From JABMQW01 sp964439935 (GTDB taxonomy: Bacteria > Fidelibacterota > Marinisomatia > Marinisomatales > TCS56): a DNA stretch of 64,000 nucleotides. Positions within the stretch are counted from its first letter, which is position 1, and every line of letters begins with the position of its first letter. Location of the stretch: contig CAYTPW010000009.1 of assembly GCA_964439935.1 (NCBI GenBank), forward strand, positions 78,502 to 142,501. The letters run 5' to 3'. Of this stretch, positions 56,892 to 64,000 are shown piece by piece. Below the pieces are notes generated by a model. That model was given only the letters and a program-made list of their open reading frames with translations. It was not told where the DNA came from and made no database searches. Position numbers and translations under genes: made by a program.

Positions 56892-58379
56892 TTATTTCAT
56901 CAAAATCGCCTTTTGAGTTTGCACAGTCCCTGCCGCCCGGATTTGGATGAAGTAAACACCGGAAGGAAAATCTGTGGCATTCCAGTTCAGCCGGTGCTGA
57001 CCGGCATCCAGCAGACCGTTCTGCAGAACGGCAATTTCGCGTCCGCCAATATCAAAAACACTGACCTGGATATCCATTGCTTCTGGCAGGGCAAATGGAA
57101 TCGCTATTTCAGGATTGAAAGGATTCGGATACAGACTGGCAAACTGAACCGGCATGGTTGACTTTTGGTTTGCTGAAAACTCGGAGCGACGTTCGTTAGA
57201 TACCGGTTTTAAGGCCTGACCTTGATTGTTACTGACTATCAGCTCCTCAATCGCAGTCGTCAGCTTGAACGGTAATTCCAGACTGATGTACGAACGGGCA
57301 TTTTTGCCAGACAGATCGGCTAGCACAAACGTTGTCATATCACCATTCGTTCTTGAGCGTAAGATCCATCCCTGGGGAATTGAAATTGATTCGGAACTGA
57401 TCTCATCGACGACAACGCCAGGTATCGTAAATTGAATTCCGCTGATGTCCGGTGCTTCCGAGAAAATTACCTCGGTGCTGCCCGACTTATCCAGATAACC
57501 AACCTGCACCCGATCATTATCATTCATCACTGATGATTGGCCTGAACCGCCACCGTTCATGATTAAGGCAATCATGCCCATCATATCCTGAATATTGACA
57601 ACATAATCCCCGTTATAATTGGCTGCTTCACCGCTGCAACCACTATAATCCTGTTCCAGGATTGCATCCAGGAGGATCAAAACATCCAGTAAATCAATAA
57701 TTGGCTCTCCATCGACCAGATCACCATTCAAATTGCCGGGAATGAATATGTTGACATTGTCACAGGCATCGCAGACGTCACCCATTCCATCTTCATCAAC
57801 ATCCTCCTGATCAGGATTATAGACTTCGGGACAATTATCGGCATCACCATTGATACCATCACCATCAACATCATTGGGAAGCAAATCGATATAGGTTTGA
57901 ATGGTGTTGGTGATCGTTGTCTGGTCAAATCCATAATCAGTGTAACGGACGATCATATTATGATCAAGCACCACATTGTGTGGTATATAGCCCATCCCGT
58001 ACATATTCCAGACAGTTCCATTTTCAGCAAGTACTGGATAGGTCAAACCAAAAGTCGATCCCCAGGATGTACAGCTGTAAGGCTGGTCCCAGTCCCATCC
58101 GGCGGCAACTACTATTAAACCTTCGTCAATATATTGTTGATAAATCGCTTCTGTGGACGGAGCCTCCGTCGCACAGCTTGGTCACCAGGAGGTGAACAGG
58201 TTAATCCAGATAACATGGTAATCGCCACCATTCAAATCGCCGTAATAATCGTAAAGTGTAAAATCACCCGTTCCATTAGCACAAATCGGCAAGGTAAAAT
58301 CTGAAACGAAGTCGCCTACATTATAAGCACCGAATGCTAAGGCAGATAAAAGGATGAAAAATGCTATTTTTTTAAGCAT
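56892..58379 (-). CDS. Exported thioredoxin-like selenoprotein with TSP3/dockerin-like repeats and T9SS sorting domain
   Basis: The reading frame from 58379 to 56892 is open except for one TGA at 58182-58184. Read as selenocysteine it gives 495 residues. After a signal peptide (1-18) comes a redoxin/TlpA-like domain (about 20-165). Its active site reads 'INLFTSW-U-PSC', Sec66 standing where the nucleophilic Cys of WCxxC belongs, with Cys69 as partner. Then come thrombospondin type 3-like calcium repeats ('DVDGDGINGDADNCPEVYNPD', 'DEDGMGDVCDACD'), a dockerin-like pair of EF-type loops (about 205-265) and a T9SS sorting domain (YPNPFNPEIAIPFALP ... KAILMK). A SECIS-like hairpin follows the TGA. 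It is last in the gltX-TlpA-DUF6029 operon. The alternative, two separate genes, is much less likely. Confidence 0.9.
58151..58184 (-). promoter_or_regulatory. Candidate bacterial SECIS element after the in-frame UGA
   Basis: On the minus strand: UGA (58184-58182), spacer CCAAG, stem CTGTG (58176-58172), bulged C, stem GACGG (58170-58166), loop AGGCT (58165-58161), then CCGTC and CACAG closing both stems. All ten pairs are Watson-Crick, and the loop's A and T can also pair. The loop GG is the 21st-22nd base counting from the U of UGA, close to where the E. coli fdhF SECIS has its GG/GU. The element lies inside the coding region, as bacterial SECIS elements do. Confidence 0.85.
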
Positions 58380-58436
58380 AACTTGCTTCCTCGCTTTGGT
58401 TGAATCTACTTATTTGATTATTTGATAACAAGCTGA

Positions 58437-60221
58437 TTAAAACAGTGAAATCAATGCTATTTTGAAGCCATCTTCAAAGGCTTCGATCTGGCGACAGACA
58501 CCATTGCTGCACAAAATTCCCCCCTGCTGGGAACCATAGGTCAAGGTTAAGCCGTGCGAATCGGTAATATTCCAACGCAGTTCCAGGGCAATCCAGCGAT
58601 TGTTAAGATCGATAATACGCCCAATAAATTTTTCCAGACCATTGATGTTATCGAGTCGGGCAGGGGTACCAAATTCCAGCGCTGAGCTGGCATCAATTAA
58701 TAGTGCACACGACCATTTAGGTGAATGACTGACACCCAGACTAAAAAAGGCGTTGTACTGGTATTTAGCAGGAAATCTTGAAAAAGAGGTATCTTGATCA
58801 ATAGCCGTGTTGGTCATTCGAGAATTTTTTGATAGCCTTTGATACTCGTATTTCAATTCAATTCCAAAACGTCCGCCCAGCTTATATTCAATTTCCATTG
58901 GAACTGTGATAACCTTTTGCTCCTCATAAAAGATATTCCTGGTCGAATCTGTAACATGATTGGATGAAATATCCAAAACTGCATTTGTATTTGCCCAGGC
59001 CAGTCGATAATGCAATCTATCGGTAATTATATGACCCTCTATTTCAGCAAACAATTCATTGAATGGTTGAGCAAATTTATCCGTAAATGGAAATACAGTT
59101 AATTTATCACCTTTTTTCCATTCCAACAGGTAGCTATCCTGTGGTTTATATTGCTTCCAGATCTCATTACGACTGGAATGGGTATAATTAAGTAAGATTG
59201 AATTACCAAACGCAATTGGTCCGCTGATTTCGACCTGGTACCCGACTTCATCATCAAAATCGACCTGGTGTGCGATCCGACCCAACAATCGACTGGGATG
59301 TTCACGGATGACCGTCGGGGGCCGTTGATATCCAATTATACCGGCATAATTATCAACTGCAGATTGAGTGTGCGGATCTGAGATATTGAAAGCATATTTC
59401 TTATAATCAATAGTTGCAGCCCAGGAACCAAAGTAAAAGTTCAGATTGCCATAAAGACCCTGACCACCACCATTCAAATATGAGCGGGAACTGTCAGGAT
59501 TATAATCATGTGTGCGTTTATCAGCATAGGCAGCAAATATATCAAAATTATCTTTGAGATATTCAAGCCGAATACCCTTGATTCGATGAATGACCAGACT
59601 GGTGTCACTCACCACACCGGCTAACGGATTAAAATAGGTATAGGGATGCTGTTCTCGTGATTGCAGGTACGAAGCCCCCAGGGTAAGTGGACCATTAAGC
59701 CAATCAGTGTCTGCACCAATCACCCGGTGTTGGCGACGGTAATTAGGAATCCGGTCACTGAACGGCGGATCGCTGATGCTTAATTCACCCGACCAGATGT
59801 CGCCGTTGCCGGCCAGTAAACCCCAATCAAGCACTTCCCCGACCTGGTTTCGCAGAGATACACCGGTCAGTGAATTATCAAAATCAACAGCTTGATCGGC
59901 ATACTGATTCAGAACCAATCCCCGGCCCCAAATCTCATAAATATTACCAAATTTAAACTCTGTATTTTCAGTATTATATTCCAGGCGGAATTTCTGCAGA
60001 CCATTCAACCTACGGCCCAACTCGGGGGGATTGCTGAATTCCAATTGGAACCAGCCGCTGAAATCAGCTTGGGAAAGATTTCCGTTCAAAATTGATTCGG
60101 AATACAGGAAACCGGTTTTACTTTCACCATAGCGGAGATTACTGCTGCCGGAGATATACATTTGACCGGAAAGGCTCGAAAAAAATATTACTGCAATCAG
60201 CGTCGGAAATTGTCTAATCAT
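58437..60221 (-). CDS. DUF6029-like outer-membrane beta-barrel protein
   Basis: 594 residues with a signal peptide (about 1-19, ending SLSGQ). The rest is built of alternating beta strands rich in aromatic residues ('LTLGASYLQSREQHPYTYFNP', 'GLYGNLNFYFGSWAATIDYKKYAF', 'RIAHQVDFDDEVGYQVEISG') and ends in Phe (ISLF), which fits a barrel in the outer membrane. The C-terminal 'YGSQQGGILCSNGVCRQIEAFEDGFK' with paired cysteines is typical of the DUF6029 family. It lies between the TlpA-like gene (23 bases) and the selenoprotein gene (57 bases), so all three are probably expressed together. Its function is unknown. Confidence 0.82.
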   Translation of the reverse strand: MIRQFPTLIAVIFFSSLSGQMYISGSSNLRYGESKTGFLYSESILNGNLSQADFSGWFQLEFSNPPELGRRLNGLQKFRLEYNTENTEFKFGNIYEIWGRGLVLNQYADQAVDFDNSLTGVSLRNQVGEVLDWGLLAGNGDIWSGELSISDPPFSDRIPNYRRQHRVIGADTDWLNGPLTLGASYLQSREQHPYTYFNPLAGVVSDTSLVIHRIKGIRLEYLKDNFDIFAAYADKRTHDYNPDSSRSYLNGGGQGLYGNLNFYFGSWAATIDYKKYAFNISDPHTQSAVDNYAGIIGYQRPPTVIREHPSRLLGRIAHQVDFDDEVGYQVEISGPIAFGNSILLNYTHSSRNEIWKQYKPQDSYLLEWKKGDKLTVFPFTDKFAQPFNELFAEIEGHIITDRLHYRLAWANTNAVLDISSNHVTDSTRNIFYEEQKVITVPMEIEYKLGGRFGIELKYEYQRLSKNSRMTNTAIDQDTSFSRFPAKYQYNAFFSLGVSHSPKWSCALLIDASSALEFGTPARLDNINGLEKFIGRIIDLNNRWIALELRWNITDSHGLTLTYGSQQGGILCSNGVCRQIEAFEDGFKIALISLF

Positions 60222-60244
60222 AACTGCTTGCTGAACTGACCAGT

Positions 60245-60736
60245 TTAGTGACCAAGCGCTTTCAGGATCTGTTCCTCGATATCGCGCTCATCTCCTGGCA
60301 GGAAACCAATGTGTTGCCAGCTGATATTACCATTTGGCAGGACTAAAAATGTCGTTGGCAGAACCTGGACATTAAGTTTTTGGGCGATCTGTTTATTCGG
60401 ATCTTTAGCCACTATAAATGAAAACCGCTTGGACCGAATATAGGCTTTCACTTTCGATAAACTGCGTGGTGTATCCTGGTTAATGCTAAGTACGGTAAGT
60501 CCGGAATCGGAATACGTCCTATGGAATTTATCGAGATAGATCATCTCCTTTTTGCAGGGTTCACACCAGGTGGCCCAAAAATCGATCAGAACCGGTCCTT
60601 TTTCCAATAGGGATTGCAGGGTAATCTTTTGCCCATTTATCAATTCCAGTCGCAGATCCGGGACGGTCTTGACACCCTTATCCTGAGCATTGAGGGTACA
60701 GATTAATAATATAAAAAACAGGGTGGCTTTTCTCAT
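60245..60736 (-). CDS. TlpA-like thioredoxin-fold disulfide oxidoreductase
   Basis: 163 residues with a signal peptide (about 1-17, ending LNAQ). The active site 'VLIDFWATWCEPCKKEMIYLDKF' holds the WCxxC redox pair, here with both cysteines (Cys58 and Cys61 by rough count). The cis-Pro loop is 'VLPTTFLVLPNG'. The enzyme should reduce disulfides in the periplasm, for example of apocytochromes or the neighbouring thiol proteins. It is in the same operon as the Sec-containing thioredoxin-like gene, and provides the Cys counterpart of that active site. Confidence 0.92.
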   Translation of the reverse strand: MRKATLFFILLICTLNAQDKGVKTVPDLRLELINGQKITLQSLLEKGPVLIDFWATWCEPCKKEMIYLDKFHRTYSDSGLTVLSINQDTPRSLSKVKAYIRSKRFSFIVAKDPNKQIAQKLNVQVLPTTFLVLPNGNISWQHIGFLPGDERDIEEQILKALGH

Positions 60737-60761
60737 AGTCGAATTGATATCAGCCTAATAA

Positions 60762-62060
60762 TTAAAGATTTTGCATTAAAAATTCTTTTATTTCGGTCTC
60801 CGGTATGAATTTCAAACTCACGCGTGTGAGTCGGCTGACATCATCCACGCCAAGCGAAAACTGATATTCCACCGGGATATCCACTGTTTCCATCGCAACT
60901 TGGATTGACCAACCGCCCACCGTAAATAATATCAATGGTGAAAAATGATGAGTTGGCATAAAAACTACATTATCCGACGCAAATTGTCCCCAGTCACTTT
61001 CGGGAGAATCAGCAATTAATACAACCACTTTACCAGTGTTATCAAAGAAACGAATGACTGGAATCGCGCGGTAATTACCATGCTTGATATCTTCCATTGC
61101 TTCCGGTGGAAAATTAAATTTATCACGATTAAAGTAAAAAATCGTCAGCGTTCCGTCCTGTTTTAAACCGCTGTATGGCAAAGAGGTAAGCATATCCCTG
61201 ATCAAATGCTCTTTTAAGGCATATTTAACCGGTAAAATAACATTCATGCGATCGCGCTGGTCCTGATCATATTCAAAGCGCGGTTTTAACAAAGTTATGT
61301 TATAGGGGGAATTTGTCAGGTCATCCAGAACCTTCATCAGCATTTGCGTATTGCCGGATAATTCCGGATTTTCCCGAGTGAAATCTTCCCCACTGATATC
61401 CAGCACCCACTCACCATCTTTAACAACCGGATCATCGGCTGACGGTTTACCGCGGGCGCCAATCACCAGGTCCATCGACTCTTCCAGATCATCCAACGCC
61501 AAATCAATTGACGATCCCATTTCCCTGACCTGTTCTGGGAGTCGCTGCTCTGGCAGTATAGTTTGCGGTAGTAACTGGCTGGCAACCGGTTTTTGCGCTT
61601 CTTCCGGTAAATATGGAACCAGCATGGTGCGCACAGCATCAACCACCAAATCATTCAGTTCCGGTATTTTTGAATAATAGCCGGCAGCGCTGCGATGATC
61701 GACCTCCTCCCAGGTGGCTATATCGATCAACTGAATTCCAATCCGAACTTCATCCAACTTGCGCTCGAATTTTCCCAGAAGCAGAAAATTTTTAGTACCG
61801 GGCAGTTGATGAAGCAAACGGTTACGGTTACTCATCAATACTTCCAGATCGTCCTTATCGTGCAGGCCAATGCCTTCAACATCGGCAAACCGCAGATTTA
61901 ACATATCGGTCATCCCGGACCTCAGCCAGTCCACCGATGGATCATTCTCGATATTTTCGAAAGGCAGGATATAGAGGATTATTTTAGGTGCCGGAATCGA
62001 CCAGACACAACTGAGTAAAAGCAGGATTGGTAAAAACAGGGTTCGAAATCGCTGGTACAT
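60762..62060 (-). CDS. Exported TolB/CsgG-like protein of unknown function
   Basis: 432 residues with a signal peptide (about 1-22). The N-terminal domain ('KIILYILPFENIENDPSVDWLRSGMTDMLNLRF ... LLLGKFERKLDEVRIGIQLIDIATWEEV') resembles the TolB N-terminal/CsgG-like fold found in envelope proteins that join a signal or secretion apparatus to the cell wall. The C-terminal 200 residues have no motif I recognise. It follows gltX by 18 bases and precedes the TlpA-like gene by 25 bases. An envelope role is inferred. Confidence 0.75.
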   Translation of the reverse strand: MYQRFRTLFLPILLLLSCVWSIPAPKIILYILPFENIENDPSVDWLRSGMTDMLNLRFADVEGIGLHDKDDLEVLMSNRNRLLHQLPGTKNFLLLGKFERKLDEVRIGIQLIDIATWEEVDHRSAAGYYSKIPELNDLVVDAVRTMLVPYLPEEAQKPVASQLLPQTILPEQRLPEQVREMGSSIDLALDDLEESMDLVIGARGKPSADDPVVKDGEWVLDISGEDFTRENPELSGNTQMLMKVLDDLTNSPYNITLLKPRFEYDQDQRDRMNVILPVKYALKEHLIRDMLTSLPYSGLKQDGTLTIFYFNRDKFNFPPEAMEDIKHGNYRAIPVIRFFDNTGKVVVLIADSPESDWGQFASDNVVFMPTHHFSPLILFTVGGWSIQVAMETVDIPVEYQFSLGVDDVSRLTRVSLKFIPETEIKEFLMQNL

Positions 62061-62078
62061 GGTTGAGAAATATAGCTC

Positions 62079-63497
62079 TTAAGGTAATTTTTCCAAAGCC
62101 AATTTTAAACGGCGCAGGCAGGCTTCCTGCCCCAGAATCTCCATCAATGCAAATAAGGACGGCCCAGAACCTTTTCCGGTCAAAGCCAGGCGAACCGGAT
62201 GGATCAACTTACTGGCGGATACCATCACTTCAGTGGCGGTCTCCCGGAGTAACCACTCGACGTTCTCCGCTGTCCAATCGACCTGTACCAGCAAATGATC
62301 ATAATAGCTTCTAACCAAATCATTGACCTTTGAATCCGGCCAGCGTTTTCGGCATGTTTTCGAATCGTATTCCTCAGGAACCTGGTAGAAAAAAGTACTG
62401 TCTTCCATCAAATCCTGCAGGGAACGCACGCGTGGCTTCATTTCAGCTATTACCCGGCGATTGTATTCATCCGGCCGACCTGTCTGCCAGTCCCGGTCAA
62501 TCGACCTGATTTCAGCCAGAATATCGTCATTGGCCATTGCCATCATATGCTTACTGCTAATCCAATTCAATTTCTTTACGTCGTAGACGGCACCTTTCTT
62601 CTGAACCTGACTCAAGCGGAAAAGTGAAATCAATTCCGCAATGGTAAATATTTCCTGTTCAGTATCGGGATTCCATCCCAGCATTGCCAGGTAATTAACC
62701 AGGGATGCCGGAGGGTAGCCCGCATTCCGAAATTCCTGAATACCCGCTGCGTTATGTCGTTTACTGAGCCGTTTTTTATCCGGACCCAGGATCATTGGTA
62801 AATGCGCAAACACCGGATATTCATATTCCAGTGCCTGGTATAACAAAATTTGTTTGTAGGTATTGGAGATATGGTCCTCTCCGCGAATGATATGGGTGAT
62901 TCCCATATCGTTATCATCGACCACCACCACCAGATTATATATAGGTAAACCATCAGAACGGGCAATGATAAAATCATCAATCTCCTTGTTATCGACTTTA
63001 ACCCAATCATAGATACGATCTTCATAATCGGTCTCGCCCGCTGGAATCCGCAACCTGATCGTAAAAGTCTGCCCCTGATTCAAACGCGATTTAATGTCTG
63101 TATCGGTTAAATTCCGACAAGTGCCAGAATACCTGAATTCACGCCCTTTTTCAGCGTGTTCACGATCCTGATGCAATTTACCCTTAGAGCAGAAACAGCG
63201 GTACGCACTGCCATTTTTCAATAGCTTCTGCAAAGCCTGTTTATATTCCATAGTGCGCTGAGATTGATAAACTACCGGTCCATCCCAATCCAGTCCCAGC
63301 CATTTTAGGGAATCAAGGATCTGGCTGGTAAACTGTGAATTGGATCGGAGTTTATCAGTATCTTCGATCCTTAAATGAAATTGGCCTCCGTGATGACGGG
63401 CGAATAGCCAGTTGAATAAAGCAGTACGAGCACCACCCAAGTGTAATTCACCAGTGGGGCTGGGAGCAAACCGGACGCGAATAACATTTTCGGTCAT
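62079..63497 (-). CDS. gltX: Glutamyl-tRNA synthetase
   Basis: 472 residues, the typical bacterial GluRS length. 'VRFAPSPTGELHLGGARTALFNWLFA' is the HIGH-type motif and 'PDKKRLSKRHNAAG' the KMSKS-type motif. 'YRCFCSKGKLHQDREHAEKGREFRYSGTCRNLTD' is the zinc-site region, in which the usual Cys set is partly kept. The C-terminal anticodon-binding domain is complete. It opens the operon with the TolB-like, TlpA-like, DUF6029-like and selenoprotein genes. GlnRS is encoded separately, so this enzyme is expected to charge only tRNA-Glu. Confidence 0.96.
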   Translation of the reverse strand: MTENVIRVRFAPSPTGELHLGGARTALFNWLFARHHGGQFHLRIEDTDKLRSNSQFTSQILDSLKWLGLDWDGPVVYQSQRTMEYKQALQKLLKNGSAYRCFCSKGKLHQDREHAEKGREFRYSGTCRNLTDTDIKSRLNQGQTFTIRLRIPAGETDYEDRIYDWVKVDNKEIDDFIIARSDGLPIYNLVVVVDDNDMGITHIIRGEDHISNTYKQILLYQALEYEYPVFAHLPMILGPDKKRLSKRHNAAGIQEFRNAGYPPASLVNYLAMLGWNPDTEQEIFTIAELISLFRLSQVQKKGAVYDVKKLNWISSKHMMAMANDDILAEIRSIDRDWQTGRPDEYNRRVIAEMKPRVRSLQDLMEDSTFFYQVPEEYDSKTCRKRWPDSKVNDLVRSYYDHLLVQVDWTAENVEWLLRETATEVMVSASKLIHPVRLALTGKGSGPSLFALMEILGQEACLRRLKLALEKLP

Positions 63498-63593
63498 TTA
63501 TGATAATAGTAAGCTAATGTGATTTCTGAAAATAGTACATGAGAAAATACAGAACAATGATGCGAAAAAGATACTATTTCACATATCATTTAC

Positions 63594-63836
63594 TCAAACA
63601 TGTTTGTCAATTGATTTCGGTATGAATTGTAAGGGTCCGATACTAACTATTTTCGATTTATGAAGTTTACAATCCTGCCCATCATTGATCATTCTACGAC
63701 ATTCATTCATCAGTAAAGTATAGCGACTGGAATATTTTACCATCCAATCAAAATTACCGGAAACAGGCCGGATGGCAATGGCCGACTCCAATAGCTTTAA
63801 AGCAAGTTCTTGATCTAATACAGTAATTTTATTCAT
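63594..63836 (-). CDS. Hypothetical small protein
   Basis: 80 residues if started at the ATG at 63834-63836; an in-frame start 15 bases upstream is also possible. Neither has a clear Shine-Dalgarno. The protein is helical and polar ('ITVLDQELALKLLESAIAIRP', 'YTLLMNECRRMINDGQDCK'), with no signal peptide and no motif I know. It stands alone upstream of gltX. It may be real, but the evidence is only the open frame and ordinary composition. Confidence 0.4.
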   Translation of the reverse strand: MNKITVLDQELALKLLESAIAIRPVSGNFDWMVKYSSRYTLLMNECRRMINDGQDCKLHKSKIVSIGPLQFIPKSIDKHV

Positions 63837-64000
63837 TCTGATAGCACGCACACTCGCGCATCCTCAATCCTAATTATCTGTACTGCCCCGGCGCCAGACT
63901 TATTATAATTAAGAACGTATGTGAGTCCTGCTACTCAAACAATTATTCTTACAAAAATTAAGGATATTTTAGCAAAATTGCATTCATTAAATACTCCAAT

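Noticed and set aside
56892..58046. A separate 384-residue gene starting at a TTG codon
   Set aside because: It begins in the middle of a redoxin domain without signal peptide or Shine-Dalgarno; the signal peptide and active site lie upstream in the same frame.
58182..58379. A separate 65-residue gene ending at the TGA
   Set aside because: The frame continues through the TGA with thioredoxin-like sequence and a T9SS tail, the TGA is at the CxxC position and a SECIS-like hairpin follows.

Overview
The window looks like a metagenome-assembled scaffold from an FCB-group bacterium, of the Marinimicrobia/SAR406, Calditrichota or KSB1 kind. That is inferred from the moderate-to-low GC, the very large exported proteins, and five proteins ending in the type IX secretion (T9SS type A) sorting domain with the YPNPFNP motif. 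Two runs of N (15654-15753 and 55364-55373) mark assembly gaps. Apart from one membrane protein at 21.2 kb, every gene lies on the minus strand, so operons read right to left.

Region 1 (1-5.6 kb): an Rrf2-type Fe-S regulator, a GltD-like Fe-S flavoprotein, Rieske protein, cytochrome b, a pentaheme cytochrome c and the start of a lipoprotein. Together they form a cytochrome bc-type electron-transfer operon. Region 2 (6.0-9.25 kb): a sulfur-handling operon with a MerR regulator carrying a cysteine-rich 'two-CW'-like domain, an SQR-like flavoprotein, a DUF1641 protein, a DsrC/TusE-like sulfur carrier and a DsrE2-like protein. Region 3 (9.6-31 kb): T9SS-exported giants (2306 and 2152 aa, LamG, beta-helix and propeller modules), a small T9SS protein, a tail-fibre-like exported protein, and housekeeping or membrane genes (S9 peptidase, ICMT-like methyltransferase, EF-Tu domain 2-like protein, YwaF-like protein). 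A broken tRNA-Ser lies at 22.2 kb.

Region 4 (31.8-41.1 kb): a phosphorelay cluster with three receiver proteins, a membrane PAS kinase, a multi-PAS kinase and a heme-c (DUF3365) multi-PAS sensor without a kinase domain. Two gene remnants inside it show that RR-HK pairs were duplicated and decayed. Region 5 (41.5-55 kb): tRNA-Ser(CGA), TadA, a TPR-like lipoprotein, a 3053-aa Ig-repeat T9SS giant, an outer-membrane protein with a Tyr/Asp/Glu-rich segment, and GlnRS. Region 6 (55.7-64 kb): a PadR regulator, tRNA-Gln, tRNA-Glu and tRNA-Arg, and the operon gltX - CsgG/TolB-like - TlpA - DUF6029-like barrel - thioredoxin-like T9SS protein.

The most striking finding is in that last gene. It is interrupted by one in-frame TGA exactly where the first cysteine of a thioredoxin CxxC motif belongs (SW-U-PSC). 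The TGA is followed five bases later by a strong hairpin with a GG-containing apical loop at the position expected of a bacterial SECIS. This is very likely an exported, T9SS-sorted selenoprotein with thrombospondin type 3 and dockerin-like calcium-binding repeats. All functional statements come from reading motifs by eye; no database search was run.
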